This document shows positions 44,781 to 54,330 of a stretch of 64,000 nucleotides of DNA, piece by piece. A program made the position numbers and the translations under genes. Source of the DNA: Stenotrophomonas sp. 24(2023) (GTDB lineage Bacteria; Pseudomonadota; Gammaproteobacteria; Xanthomonadales; Xanthomonadaceae); contig NZ_CP133160.1 in the NCBI RefSeq assembly GCF_030913365.1, forward strand, positions 1,612,001 through 1,676,000, written 5' to 3'. How positions within the stretch are numbered: the stretch's first letter is position 1; every line of letters starts with the position of its first letter. The notes beneath the pieces were generated by a model. The model was not told where the DNA came from. It made no database searches and saw only the letters and a list, made by a program, of their open reading frames with translations.

Positions 44781-44803
44781 ATCCACGCATGGCGTGGATC
44801 TAC
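44781..44803 (-). repeat. GTAG-type REP unit (inverted orientation)
   Basis: 8-bp stem ATCCACGC/GCGTGGAT with ATG loop, followed by CTAC, that is GTAG on the minus strand. First of three units just after mnmG. It resembles the S. maltophilia SMAG REP family. Confidence 0.8.
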
Positions 44804-44836
44804 CGAGGATGGATGCCGATCACGGCCGGCATTCCG

Positions 44837-44859
44837 GTACATCCACGCCACGCGTGGAT
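44837..44859 (+). repeat. GTAG-type REP unit, variant head (GTAC)
   Basis: Stem ATCCACGC/GCGTGGAT with CAC loop, preceded by GTAC instead of GTAG. Middle unit of the array; probably a mutated copy. Confidence 0.7.
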
Positions 44860-44876
44860 GCATCCCGCCGCATCAG

Positions 44877-44899
44877 GTAGATCCACGCCATGCGTGGAT
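44877..44899 (+). repeat. GTAG-type REP unit (direct orientation)
   Basis: GTAG followed by ATCCACGC, CAT loop, GCGTGGAT. It is in opposite orientation to the first unit, making a bracketed REP cluster that ends 12 bases before the smeC-like stop codon. Confidence 0.8.
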
Positions 44900-44910
44900 G
44901 GCGCGGTCCC

Positions 44911-46332
44911 TCATCGGGCGTCGGCGCCGCCTCCCAGCACCTTGAACAGCGTCACCCGGTTGGCGGCCTCCTGCTGCTGCAGGGCGATCAGGTCCTGCTG
45001 CGCGGCATACAGGCTGCGCTGTGCATCGAGCGCCTGCAGGTAGCCATCCAGGCCGGTGCGATAGCGTGCGTCGGCCAGGGTGTAGCTGCGCTGGCCCGCT
45101 GCCACCAGGGCGCGCTGCGCCGCCAGCTGTTCGGCCAGGTGATCGCGCGCGGCCAGCGCGTCGGCCACTTCACTGAAGGCCTGCTGGATCGCCTTCTCGT
45201 ACTGCGCCACGCCGATGTCCTTGCCGATCTTCGAGGCGTCCAGCGATGCCTTCAGCGCACCAGCATGGAAGATCGGTGCGGTGATGCTGGGCACGAACGA
45301 CCACGTACGGCTGCCGGCAGAGAACAGCGAGGACAGCGCATCGGAACTGCGGCCCAGGTTGGCGGTCAGGGTCAGCGTCGGGAAGAACGCCGCGCGCGCG
45401 GCCCCGATATCGGCGTTGGCCGCCTGCAGGGTGTGCTCGGCAGCCAGCACGTCCGGCCGCTGCAGCAGCACCGTGGAGGACAGGTCGGCTGGCAGTGCCG
45501 CCAGCGCGACACTGCCATCGAGCGCCTGCGCCGACGGCAGCAGGTCGTCCTGCAGCGGGGCACCGACCAGCAGCTGCAGGGCATCGCGATCCTGCGCGAC
45601 CTGTGTCTGCAGGCGTGCCACCGCACCGCGGGCGGCTTCGACGCTGCCTTCCACCTGCGACAGGTCCAGCCCCGAGGCCAGGCCCTGCGCGTGCCGCGCC
45701 TGCGTGCGCTGCAGCGTCTGCTGCTGGCTGTCATGGGTCTGCTGGGCCAGGCCCAGCGCCTGCTGGTCGGCCGCCAGGGACAGCCAGGCGGTGGCCACCT
45801 CGGCCACCAGGCTGGTGCGGGCGGCGCGCTGGTTCTCGGCGCTGGCCAGCCAGTTCTGCAGCGCCTCGTTCTTCAGGCTGCGGACGCGGCCGAACAGGTC
45901 CAGCTCCCAGCTGCTGATGCCCACCTGCAGCGTGTCGGTCTCGCTGACCTGCGCGGTGCCGGTGTCGCTGGCCGATGCACTGCTGCGCGCACGGTTGACG
46001 CTGCCGCTGGCATCCACCGACGGCAGCAGCGCCGCACGCTGGATGCGGTACTGCGCGCGATCCTTTTCCACCTGCAGCACGGCAACGCGCAGGTCGCGGT
46101 TGTTGTCCAGCGCCAGCGTGATGGCCTGCTGCAGGTGTGCATCGAGGAACACCGCGCGCCAGGCCGGCATGCCAGACGGTGCCGCACCGGCATCGCTGGC
46201 GGTGGCGGCATTGCCGAACTGCGCCTGCACCGGGGCCGCCGGCTGCTGGTAATGCGGGGCCAGGCTCACGCAGCCGCCCAGCAGGACGGTCAGCGTGGCG
46301 GCGGCCAGGCCGTTGAGGAGCATCTGCTTCAT
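44911..46332 (-). CDS. smeC: Outer-membrane efflux lipoprotein (SmeC-like, NodT family)
   Basis: 473-residue outer-membrane channel of the TolC/NodT lipoprotein type: signal MKQMLLNGLAAATLTVLLGGC with the lipid-accepting Cys at 21. Two OEP repeats follow, each with long coiled-coil helices. It forms the exit duct for the RND pump encoded just upstream on the same strand (four-base overlap of its ATG with the RND stop). smeC naming rests on gene order, MFP-RND-OMF with a divergent two-component system, in a Stenotrophomonas-like genome. OprM-like channels elsewhere would look the same. Confidence 0.82.
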   Translation of the reverse strand: MKQMLLNGLAAATLTVLLGGCVSLAPHYQQPAAPVQAQFGNAATASDAGAAPSGMPAWRAVFLDAHLQQAITLALDNNRDLRVAVLQVEKDRAQYRIQRAALLPSVDASGSVNRARSSASASDTGTAQVSETDTLQVGISSWELDLFGRVRSLKNEALQNWLASAENQRAARTSLVAEVATAWLSLAADQQALGLAQQTHDSQQQTLQRTQARHAQGLASGLDLSQVEGSVEAARGAVARLQTQVAQDRDALQLLVGAPLQDDLLPSAQALDGSVALAALPADLSSTVLLQRPDVLAAEHTLQAANADIGAARAAFFPTLTLTANLGRSSDALSSLFSAGSRTWSFVPSITAPIFHAGALKASLDASKIGKDIGVAQYEKAIQQAFSEVADALAARDHLAEQLAAQRALVAAGQRSYTLADARYRTGLDGYLQALDAQRSLYAAQQDLIALQQQEAANRVTLFKVLGGGADAR

Positions 46333-49300
46333 GGGGTCACCTCCACCGGGGCGGCTTCCGGGGCGGCCGGGCGGCCCGGGAAGAAATGGCGCACCAGCAC
46401 GTAGAACAGCGGAACGAAGAACATGCCCAGCACCATCGAGGCCACCGTGCCACCGGCCACGCCGGTGCCCAGCGAATGGCGTGCGCCGGAGCCGGCACCG
46501 CTGGCGAACACCAGTGGCAGCACGCCCATCAGGAAGGCCAGCGAGGTCATCACGATCGGGCGCAGGCGCAGGTACACCGCCTGCAGGATCGCTTCCAGCG
46601 TCGGCTTGCCCTGTTTTTCCAGCGCGCGGGCGAATTCGACGATGAGGATGCCGTTCTTCGCGGCCAGGCCAATCGTGGTCAGCAGGCCCACCTGGAAGTA
46701 CACATCGTTGTTCAGGCCGCGCAGGTTCATCACCACCACGGCACCGAACACGCCGATCGGCACCGCCAGCATCACCGCGAACGGCACCGCCCAGCTTTCA
46801 TACAGCGCGGCCAGGCACAGGAACACGAACAGCAGCGAGATGGCATACAGCATCGGCGCCTGGTTGCCGGACAGCTGTTCCTGGTAGGCCATGTCCGACC
46901 AGGAATGACCGAAGCCTTCCGGCAGCTGGTCGGCCAGGCGGGCGATCTCGGCCATGGCTTCACCGGAGCTGACGCCGGGGGCGGCCTGGCCGGTGATCTC
47001 CATGGTGGATACGCCGTTGTAGCGCTGCAGCGCCGCCGGTGCACTGGTCCAGTGCGCACTGACCAGCGACGACAGCGGCACCATCTGCCCGGCCTGGTTG
47101 CGCACGCTCCAGCGCTCAATGTCCTGCGGCTGCATGCGCGCCTCGGCCGTGCCCTGGATGAAGACCTTCTTGATGCGGCCCTTGTAGATGAAGTTGTTGA
47201 CGAAATCACCGCCCAGCGCGGAGTTCAGGGTGTCATTGATGTCCTGTGGGTTGACCCCCATCGCCTGCGCCTTGGCGTCGTCCACCTTCACCGCATACAC
47301 CGGGGCGTCTTCAAGACTGGCGTAACGCACGTTGACCAGCTTCGGGTCGGCGGCGGCCGCCTTCAGCAGCTGGTCGCGCGCACTGACCAGGGCCGCGTGG
47401 CCCAGGCCGGCTTCGTCCTGCAGTTCCAGGGTGAAACCGCCCGCATCGCCCAGGCCGAGGATGGCCGGTGGCGAGGTGATGAACACCTGCGCGTCAGGCA
47501 CATCGGCCACGGCAGCGGTCAGCCGCGCGGCAATGGTATCGGCGTTGTCCGTGCGGTCGTCCCAGTCCTTCAGGCGGATGAAGGCCTGGCCGACGTTCTG
47601 GCCACTGCCGGTCACGCTGAAGCCGGCGGTGGCCTGGATCGAGAGCACGCTCTCGTCCTTGGTCGCCTCGGCACTGAGGCGGTCCATCACCGCCTTGGTC
47701 TGTTCCAGGGTGGCACCGGCCGGCAGCTTCACCAGCGCATTGAGCATGCCCTGGTCCTCATCGGGCAGGAACGCGCCAGGCAGGTGCCACAGCAGCACGC
47801 CGGTCACCGCGCTGAGCAGCACGAACAGCACCAGGCCCATGCCACGGCGGCCCACGAACACGCCCACCCGCTGGCGGCAGCGGTTGGCGGTGCGCTCGAA
47901 GCGGCGGTTGAACCAGACGAAGAACTGCGACAGCAGGCCGCTCTTGCCCTCGCCATGATGGCCATGGCCACCCTTGGCGATCGGCGCCAGCAGGCTGCCG
48001 CACAGGGCCGGGGTGATGGTCATGGCCACCAGCACCGACAGGATCATCGCCGCCGAGATGGTCACCGAGAACTGGCGGTAGATCACGCCGGTGACGCCCT
48101 TGAAGAAGGCCATCGGCAGGAACACCGCGGTGAGCACCATCACGATGCCGACCAGTGCACCGGTGATCTGGCCCATCGCCTTTTCCGTGGCCGGCTTCGG
48201 TGCCAGCCCTTCAAAGGTCATCACCCGTTCGACGTTCTCCACCACCACGATGGCATCGTCCACCAGCAGGCCGATGGCCAGGACCAGCGCGAACATGGTC
48301 AGCGTGTTGATCGAGTAGCCGAACGCGGCCAGCACGCCGAAGGTGCCCAGCAGCACCACCGGCACGGCGATGGTCGGGATCAGGGTGGCGCGCCAGTTCT
48401 GCAGGAACAGGTACATCACCAGCACCACCAGCACGATGGCCTCGATGAGGGTGATCACCACTTCCTTCAGCGAGATGGTCACGAACGGCGTGGTGGTGAA
48501 GGCCACATGGTATTCATAGCCATGCGGCCAGTACTTCTTCAGCTGCTGCAGGCGGGCGTCGACCGCTTCGGACACCGCGATGGCATTGGCGCCGGAGTTC
48601 AGTTCGATGCCCAGCGAGGCCGACGGCTTGCCGTTGAAGGTGCTCAGGCTGTCATAGCTTTCCGGGCCCAGGCCGATGCGGGCCACATCCCCCAGGTGCA
48701 CCACGCTGCCGTTGGCATCGGCCTTGAGCACCACCTGTGCGAACTGCTCGGGCGTGTGCAGGCGGCTGCGGGCGGTCACCGTGGCGTCCAGCTGCTGGCC
48801 CTTCAGGGCCGGCTGCCCGCCCAGTTCACCGGCGGACACGTCGGTGTTCTGGGCCTGCAGCGCGCTTTCGATGTCCGAGGGCATCAGCGCGTACTGGCGC
48901 AGCTTTTCCGGGTCCAGCCAGATGCGCATGGCGTATTCCTGGCCGATCGGCTGGATGTTGCCGACGCCGCTTACCCGCGAGACCTGGTCATCGATGCGCG
49001 ACTCCATGAAGTTGGCGACATCGAAGTTGTCCATGCTGCCGTCTTCACTGGTGAAGGAAATCACCTCGAAGATCGAGCCGCTGGACTTGGTGATGGTCAG
49101 GCCGTTCTGCTGCACCGCCTGCGGCAGGGTGGCCATGGCCGCCTGCAGCTGGTTCTGCACCTGCACCTGGGCGGTGTCGGCGTTGGTGCCGGTGGCGAAC
49201 ACCAGGTTCACCTGTGCCGAGCCGTCGGAGGCACTGGTGGAGGTCATGTACATCAGGTGGTCCAGGCTCTGCTGGGACTGCTCGATGACCTGGGTGACCG

Positions 49301-49478
49301 CGTTTTCCACGGTCTGCGACGAGGCGCCGGTGTAGACGGCACGGATGGTGATGGTGGGCGGGGCGATCTGCGGGTAGCGGTCCACCGGCAGGATCAGGAT
49401 GGCCAGCAGGCCGAGCAGGCTGACCGAAATGGCCAGCACCCAGGCGAAGATCGGCCGGTCGATGAAGAAACGAACCAT
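46329..49478 (-). CDS. smeB: RND multidrug efflux transporter (SmeB-like)
   Basis: 1049-residue inner-membrane proton/drug antiporter of the HAE1 (AcrB) family. N-terminus MVRFFIDRPIFAWVLAI and the early PPTITIRAVYTGASSQTVENAV porter segment are typical. The TM4 motif with paired aspartates (GLLVDDAIVVVENVER) supplies the proton relay. The C-terminus has LPLVFASGAGSGARHSLGTG. Middle gene of a three-gene operon; 13 bp after the membrane fusion gene. The full length is present, no truncation. Substrate profile cannot be read, but SmeABC-type pumps export several antibiotic classes. Confidence 0.85.
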   Translation of the reverse strand: MVRFFIDRPIFAWVLAISVSLLGLLAILILPVDRYPQIAPPTITIRAVYTGASSQTVENAVTQVIEQSQQSLDHLMYMTSTSASDGSAQVNLVFATGTNADTAQVQVQNQLQAAMATLPQAVQQNGLTITKSSGSIFEVISFTSEDGSMDNFDVANFMESRIDDQVSRVSGVGNIQPIGQEYAMRIWLDPEKLRQYALMPSDIESALQAQNTDVSAGELGGQPALKGQQLDATVTARSRLHTPEQFAQVVLKADANGSVVHLGDVARIGLGPESYDSLSTFNGKPSASLGIELNSGANAIAVSEAVDARLQQLKKYWPHGYEYHVAFTTTPFVTISLKEVVITLIEAIVLVVLVMYLFLQNWRATLIPTIAVPVVLLGTFGVLAAFGYSINTLTMFALVLAIGLLVDDAIVVVENVERVMTFEGLAPKPATEKAMGQITGALVGIVMVLTAVFLPMAFFKGVTGVIYRQFSVTISAAMILSVLVAMTITPALCGSLLAPIAKGGHGHHGEGKSGLLSQFFVWFNRRFERTANRCRQRVGVFVGRRGMGLVLFVLLSAVTGVLLWHLPGAFLPDEDQGMLNALVKLPAGATLEQTKAVMDRLSAEATKDESVLSIQATAGFSVTGSGQNVGQAFIRLKDWDDRTDNADTIAARLTAAVADVPDAQVFITSPPAILGLGDAGGFTLELQDEAGLGHAALVSARDQLLKAAAADPKLVNVRYASLEDAPVYAVKVDDAKAQAMGVNPQDINDTLNSALGGDFVNNFIYKGRIKKVFIQGTAEARMQPQDIERWSVRNQAGQMVPLSSLVSAHWTSAPAALQRYNGVSTMEITGQAAPGVSSGEAMAEIARLADQLPEGFGHSWSDMAYQEQLSGNQAPMLYAISLLFVFLCLAALYESWAVPFAVMLAVPIGVFGAVVVMNLRGLNNDVYFQVGLLTTIGLAAKNGILIVEFARALEKQGKPTLEAILQAVYLRLRPIVMTSLAFLMGVLPLVFASGAGSGARHSLGTGVAGGTVASMVLGMFFVPLFYVLVRHFFPGRPAAPEAAPVEVTP

Positions 49479-49491
49479 GTCAGGGCGGCCC

Positions 49492-50682
49492 TCAGCGGGT
49501 CTTTTCGTCGGTGTTGCCGTTCGGGTCGATGGCCGGCAGCGCCGCCAGCTCGGCCGCCTTGGCCGCCACCGCGTTGACCTTCTGGCCCAGCGTCACCGCA
49601 CTGCCGTTGGCCACGATCACCCGTTCGCCCGGCTTCAGGCCCTCGGTGATCTGCCACTGGTTGCCGACCACCTGGCCGGTGGCCACGCGGCGTTCCTGCA
49701 CGTGGTTGCCCGCATCGAGCAGGCGCACCATCGGTTCACCGCGTTCGTTGCGCACCACCGCCTTCTGCGGCACCAGGATGGCGCTGGCATCGGTGGCCAT
49801 CGGCAGCACCGCCTTCAGGTACATGCCGGGCAGCAGCAGCCCGTCCGGGTTGGGAATGATCGCGCGCAGGGTGACATTGCCGGTGCCCGGGTCCACCGCG
49901 CTGCCGACGAATTCCAGCGTGCCTTCATGCGCGTAGCTGCTGCCGTCCTCCAGCAGCACCTGCACCTGCGCCTTGCCGTCGATCGCCTTCACCTGGCCGG
50001 CGTCGAGCTGCTTGCGCAGCGCCAGCATCTGGGTGCTGGACTGGGTGACGTCCAGGTACACCGGGTCCAGGCGCTGGATGGTCGCCAGCGGCGCGTCCTG
50101 GCCAGCGGCGACCAGCGCACCGGGGGTCACGCTGGAGGTGCTGATGATGCCGTCGATCGGCGCGGTCACGCGGGTGTACTGCAGGTTGATGCGGGCGGCC
50201 TGCAGCGCGGCGCGGGCGGCCACGACGTTGGCCTGGGCCTGCTTCAGCGCCGAGCCGGCATCGTCGGCATCCTGCTTGCTGGCGGCATCCACGTCGACCA
50301 GCGCACGGGTGCGCTCGGCCTTCGGGCGCGCCGACAGCACGGCGGCCTCGGCCTGCGCCAGCTGGCCATTGGCGGTGTCATAGGCCGCCTGGTAGGGGGA
50401 CGGATCGATCTGGTACAGCAGCTGCCCGGCCTTCACGTGCGCGCCTTCGGTGAACAGGCGTTCACGGACCAGCCCACCGACCTGCGGGCGCACATCGGAC
50501 ACCATGAACGGCACCGCGCGGCCCGGCAGGGTGCGCTGCAGCGCCAACGGCTGCGCGGTCACCGCCAGCACGCTGACCTGCGGCGTGGCCGCCGCCTCCG
50601 GGTGGCCCGACGAGCAGGCGGCAAGGGCCAACAACAGCGGTAGCAGCAACGGGCGGAACGTGGGGGTGGACAGTCGGGTCAT
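49492..50682 (-). CDS. smeA: Membrane-fusion (periplasmic adaptor) lipoprotein (SmeA-like)
   Basis: 396-residue HlyD/AcrA-type adaptor. Lipoprotein signal with LALAAC lipobox near residue 24. Barrel-sandwich half motif GGLVRERLFTEGAHVKAGQLLYQID near 70, a coiled-coil hairpin around 105-160, and the ITSSSV-type return half near 178, then the beta-barrel domain. Start ATG 50682; the in-frame ATG 11 codons upstream is less likely because the lipoprotein signal follows MTRLSTPTF. Divergent from the sensor kinase gene with a 127-bp shared promoter region. Confidence 0.83.
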   Translation of the reverse strand: MTRLSTPTFRPLLLPLLLALAACSSGHPEAAATPQVSVLAVTAQPLALQRTLPGRAVPFMVSDVRPQVGGLVRERLFTEGAHVKAGQLLYQIDPSPYQAAYDTANGQLAQAEAAVLSARPKAERTRALVDVDAASKQDADDAGSALKQAQANVVAARAALQAARINLQYTRVTAPIDGIISTSSVTPGALVAAGQDAPLATIQRLDPVYLDVTQSSTQMLALRKQLDAGQVKAIDGKAQVQVLLEDGSSYAHEGTLEFVGSAVDPGTGNVTLRAIIPNPDGLLLPGMYLKAVLPMATDASAILVPQKAVVRNERGEPMVRLLDAGNHVQERRVATGQVVGNQWQITEGLKPGERVIVANGSAVTLGQKVNAVAAKAAELAALPAIDPNGNTDEKTR

Positions 50683-50809
50683 GGGGGCGTCGGGGGGACT
50701 GATGGACGCTGCCACGCTGCCGGGAAAGTGTGCAGGGAATATGGAGATTGGCTTACCGGCTCAGCTGGCGCTTGATTTCAGGCCGCCGGGAGCGGCTAAT
50801 GGCCCGGCG

Positions 50810-52207
50810 ATGGCGACGATACGTCTCAAATTTGGACTGACCGCGAAGAGCTTCCTGGCGATCTTCACTGCCTGCCTGCTGGTGCTGGCGGTGAACGGTG
50901 TGGCCACGCGGGTCAGCTTCCAGCTCGGCTTCCTGGACTACCTCAACGAACAGGGCGACGTGCGCATGCAGCACCTGCTGCCGCACCTGGCCCATGAGTA
51001 TGAGCAGCACCAGGGCTGGGACCACCTGCGCAGCAGCCGTGAGGGCTGGGATCGCCTGCTGCGCCCGGACCTGGGCCACAGCCATGGCCTCGGCCCTGTC
51101 TCGCCGCCGCTGTCCGACCAGACCGGGGTGCCCTCGCGCCTGGGCCTGTTCGATGCGCAGCTGCGGCGGGTGGCCGGCAACGCCGATGCCCGCAATGACG
51201 ACGACCCGCATCCGGTGGTGGTCAACGGCCAGACCGTGGGCTGGCTGGGCATGGTGCCGTTCCAGCGGGTGATCGCCGCCAACGACCTGAACTTCTACAA
51301 CACCCAGCTGCGCGCCTGGTGGGTGATCGGCATCGCCCTGCTGCTGGTCACCGCCGTGCTGGCCTGGATCGTCTCGCGGGCGCTGCAGCGCCGCCTGGCC
51401 ACGCTGGCAGCGGCCACCCACCAGCTGGCCGCCGGCGAATACGGCATCCGCATCGCCCGCACCAGCGACGACGAACTCGATGCGCTGGCCGCCGATTTCA
51501 ACCAGATGGCGCAGGCCCTGGATGACACCGAACGCAACCGGCGCGCCTTCATCGCCGATATCTCCCACGAACTGCGCACGCCGCTGGCGGTGGTGCGTGC
51601 CGAGCTGGAAGCGATCGAGGATGGCATCCGGCCGCTGGACCGCGCCAACCTGGGCGCGCTGCAGGGCGAGATCCGCCAGCTGGGCAAGCTGATCGACGAC
51701 CTGCACGACCTGTCGATGACCCAGTCCGGTGGCATGGCCTACCGCTTTGCGCCGCTGGACCTGGTGGCACTGCTGCACAGCGAGCTCAACAGCATGCGTG
51801 GGCGCTTCCAGGCGGCCGGGCTGGCCCTGGAGGTCGAGGTACCCGCACCGCCGCTGACCGTGTCCGGTGATGAGCGCCGGCTGCAGCAGCTGCTGGCCAA
51901 CCTGCTGGAAAACGCCCTGCGCTACACCCAGGCCGGTGGCACGGTATGCATCCATGCCGAGCACCCGCCTGGCCTGGTCCGGCTGGTGGTGGAAGACAGT
52001 GCGCCCGGTGTGCCGGCCGACAAATGCGCCCTGCTGTTCGAGCGCTTCTACCGCGTGGAAAGCTCGCGCAACCGCGCCAGCGGTGGCAGCGGGCTGGGGC
52101 TGGCCATCAGCCGCAACATCGTCCACGCCCACCAGGGCCACATCCACGCCGAACCCTCGCCGCTGGGTGGGCTGCGCGTGGTGATCGAGCTGCCGGAGAC
52201 CACATGA
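50810..52207 (+). CDS. smeS: Sensor histidine kinase (SmeS/BaeS-like)
   Basis: 465-residue membrane sensor kinase: TM1 near 12-35, periplasmic domain about 36-168, TM2 near 169-190, HAMP, dimerisation domain with His253 in IADISHELRTPLA, and HATPase with N-box LLANLLENALRYT and G2 box SGGSGLGLAISRNIV. Probably controls the divergent efflux operon. An ATG at 50741 is in frame and would add 23 residues, cutting the spacer to about 58 bp. The stop overlaps the regulator ATG (ATGA). Confidence 0.78.
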   Translation: MATIRLKFGLTAKSFLAIFTACLLVLAVNGVATRVSFQLGFLDYLNEQGDVRMQHLLPHLAHEYEQHQGWDHLRSSREGWDRLLRPDLGHSHGLGPVSPPLSDQTGVPSRLGLFDAQLRRVAGNADARNDDDPHPVVVNGQTVGWLGMVPFQRVIAANDLNFYNTQLRAWWVIGIALLLVTAVLAWIVSRALQRRLATLAAATHQLAAGEYGIRIARTSDDELDALAADFNQMAQALDDTERNRRAFIADISHELRTPLAVVRAELEAIEDGIRPLDRANLGALQGEIRQLGKLIDDLHDLSMTQSGGMAYRFAPLDLVALLHSELNSMRGRFQAAGLALEVEVPAPPLTVSGDERRLQQLLANLLENALRYTQAGGTVCIHAEHPPGLVRLVVEDSAPGVPADKCALLFERFYRVESSRNRASGGSGLGLAISRNIVHAHQGHIHAEPSPLGGLRVVIELPETT

Positions 52208-52890
52208 ACCCTATCCCTGCCCCCCCTGCGCGGATCCTGGTGGTGGAAGACGAGCCGCGCCTGGCCTCGGTGCTGCGCGACTACCTGGCCGCCGCCGGCC
52301 TGGACAGCGAGTGGGTGGACGACGGTGGCCAGGTGATGGACGCATTCGCGCGCTATCGCCCCGACCTGGTGCTGATGGATCTGATGCTGCCGCAGCGCAA
52401 CGGCGTGGAACTGTGCCGCGAACTGCGCGACCGCAGCGACGTACCGGTGATCATGGTCACCGCGCGGGTGGAGGAGATCGACCGCCTGCTCGGCCTGGAG
52501 GTTGGCGCAGACGATTACATCTGCAAGCCGTTCAGCCCACGCGAGGTGGTCGCGCGCGTGTTCGCGGTACTGCGGCGCTACCGCCCGGACGGCCAGCGCG
52601 CCCACAGCGGCCTGATGATCGACGAACCGGCCACCCGTGCCACCTACAACGGCCGCCCGCTGGACCTGACCCCGATCGAATTCCGCCTGCTGCGCACCCT
52701 GCTGGCCACCCCCGGGCGCATCTGGGCGCGCGATGAGCTGCTCAACCGCCTGTACCTGGACCACCGCGTGGTGGTCGATCGCACCGTGGACAGCCACGTG
52801 CGCAACCTGCGCCGCAAGCTGGCCGATGCCGGGCTGGAAAACGAGCCGATCCGCTCGATCTACGGCATGGGCTACAGCTACGAGCCGTGA
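52204..52890 (+). CDS. smeR: OmpR-family response regulator (SmeR/BaeR-like)
   Basis: 228-residue response regulator: receiver domain with the acidic pocket (VVEDE) and phospho-acceptor Asp59 in LVLMDLMLP, KPFSPREV at the lysine loop, and a winged-helix OmpR DNA-binding domain (LTPIEFRLLRTLLATPGRI then VDSHVRNLRRKL). Co-translated with the sensor. Likely binds the shared intergenic region and controls smeABC. The length is near that reported for SmeR. Confidence 0.8.
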   Translation: MNPIPAPPARILVVEDEPRLASVLRDYLAAAGLDSEWVDDGGQVMDAFARYRPDLVLMDLMLPQRNGVELCRELRDRSDVPVIMVTARVEEIDRLLGLEVGADDYICKPFSPREVVARVFAVLRRYRPDGQRAHSGLMIDEPATRATYNGRPLDLTPIEFRLLRTLLATPGRIWARDELLNRLYLDHRVVVDRTVDSHVRNLRRKLADAGLENEPIRSIYGMGYSYEP

Positions 52891-52984
52891 CCGTGGCCGC
52901 CGGGCCATGGCTGCGCCCGTGCGACGATGACGGGCAACCGCGCAGGTATCATCGACGCGATTGCCCTGAATTCCGGAGACACCG

Positions 52985-53515
52985 ATGAACCCGCTGCGCC
53001 CGTTCCGCGACAAGATGCCCGTGCTCGGGGACCGTGTGTATGTCGATCCAGCCTGCACGATCATCGGCGATGTCGCGCTGGGCGAGGACGTCTCGATCTG
53101 GCCGGGCACGATCATCCGCGGCGACGTCAATTTCGTCCGCATCGGTGCACGCACCAACGTGCAGGACGGCACCATCATCCACGTCAGCCACCACAGCCCC
53201 TACAACAAGGCCGGCTACCCGACCCTGATCGGTGAAGGCGTGACCGTGGGCCATGGCTGCATCATCCACGCCTGCAGCATCGGTGATTACAGCCTGATCG
53301 GGATGGGCGCCTGCATCCTCGACGGTGCGCGGGTGGAGAAGCACGCCTTCATCGGTGCCGGTGCGGTGGTCGGCCCGGGCAAGGTGGTCGGCGAGGGCGA
53401 ACTGTGGGTCGGCAACCCGGCCCGCCCGGCGCGCATGCTCAGCGACAAGGACATCGAATCGCTGCACTATTCGGCCGACCACTACGTGCGGCTGAAGGAC
53501 CAGTACCTGGGCTGA
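52985..53515 (+). CDS. Gamma-carbonic anhydrase family protein (YrdA-like)
   Basis: 176-residue left-handed beta-helix protein of the gamma-carbonic-anhydrase/YrdA family. Zinc-ligand-like histidines at His66 (IIHVSHH), His90 (VGHG) and His95 (IIHA), with repeats VGHGCIIHACSIGDYSLIG. Whether it hydrates CO2 is not certain; many YrdA members lack activity. Ribosome site CCGGAGAC before ATG. Terminal helix (DIESLHYSADHYVRLKDQYL) is typical. Confidence 0.87.
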   Translation: MNPLRPFRDKMPVLGDRVYVDPACTIIGDVALGEDVSIWPGTIIRGDVNFVRIGARTNVQDGTIIHVSHHSPYNKAGYPTLIGEGVTVGHGCIIHACSIGDYSLIGMGACILDGARVEKHAFIGAGAVVGPGKVVGEGELWVGNPARPARMLSDKDIESLHYSADHYVRLKDQYLG

Positions 53516-53652
53516 AGCCACAGGCGGTCGCCCGCCTCTGCTACAGTCGGCTCCCGACCAGGAACCGTCGAGAGCCCCATGCCCGTGGACGCATGCCGGA
53601 GAGGACCCCGCTGCGCACTGCCAACGTCACCCTCGCCGTGACCCGCGCACCG

Positions 53653-54330
53653 ATGCTCGACACCTACCGCGAGGTGGTGACGCCGGAGGGCGTGCCGTTG
53701 CAGCTGCCCACGGCCGGCCCGGTACCGCGCGCGCTGGCCTGGCTGATCGACCTGGGCATCCGCGCGGGGGTGCTGGTGGTGATGGCCATGCCGCTGGCAC
53801 TGCTGGGTGAATTCGGCTGCGGCCTGCATCTGGCCCTGATGTTCCTGGTGTTCTGGGCGTATCCCATCGTGCTGGAAGCGGCCTGGGGCCGCACGCCGGG
53901 CAAGCGCGTGCTGGGGTTGCGCGTGCTGTCGCGCGACGGGGCGCCGGTGGGCTGGATGGCGGCGATCACCCGCAACCTGCTGCGCACCGTGGACATGCTG
54001 CCGTTCGGCTACATGCTGGGCCTGCTCAGCAGCCTGTTCGATCCGCACGGCCGGCGCCTGGGCGACCTGGTCGCCGGTACGGTGGTGGTACATACGCCGC
54101 TGCGCCACGATCCACCGCCGGCCACCATCGACAGCGTGCTGGCGCCACCGCAACCCTTGCAGCCGGACGAGCAGGCCGCCCTGGTGGCGTTCGCCGAACG
54201 CGCCCCGCGGTTGTCGCCCCCCCGCCAGCAGGAGCTGGCCGACCTGGCCACGCCGCTGACCGGGGCACAGGGCCAGGTGGGGGTATTGCGCCTGTATGCC
54301 ATGGCCAACTGGCTGCTGGGGCGGCGATGA
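53653..54330 (+). CDS. RDD-family membrane protein
   Basis: 225-residue membrane protein with an RDD domain: R-A-L-A-W-L-I-D-L-G near residue 26 (the defining Asp), three hydrophobic helices, and a GRTPGKRVLGLRV element near 85. Function of RDD proteins is generally unknown; some act in osmotic tolerance. Start uncertain: ATG 53653 (MLDTYREVV) is chosen because homologues start here. ATG 53593 is also in frame and would add 20 residues. First gene of a coupled six-gene operon; its stop overlaps the next ATG. Confidence 0.78.
   Translation: MLDTYREVVTPEGVPLQLPTAGPVPRALAWLIDLGIRAGVLVVMAMPLALLGEFGCGLHLALMFLVFWAYPIVLEAAWGRTPGKRVLGLRVLSRDGAPVGWMAAITRNLLRTVDMLPFGYMLGLLSSLFDPHGRRLGDLVAGTVVVHTPLRHDPPPATIDSVLAPPQPLQPDEQAALVAFAERAPRLSPPRQQELADLATPLTGAQGQVGVLRLYAMANWLLGRR

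Noticed and set aside
46386..49577. Long plus-strand open frame over 1000 codons
   Set aside because: Antisense shadow of the RND transporter, with His/Gln-rich nonsense composition.
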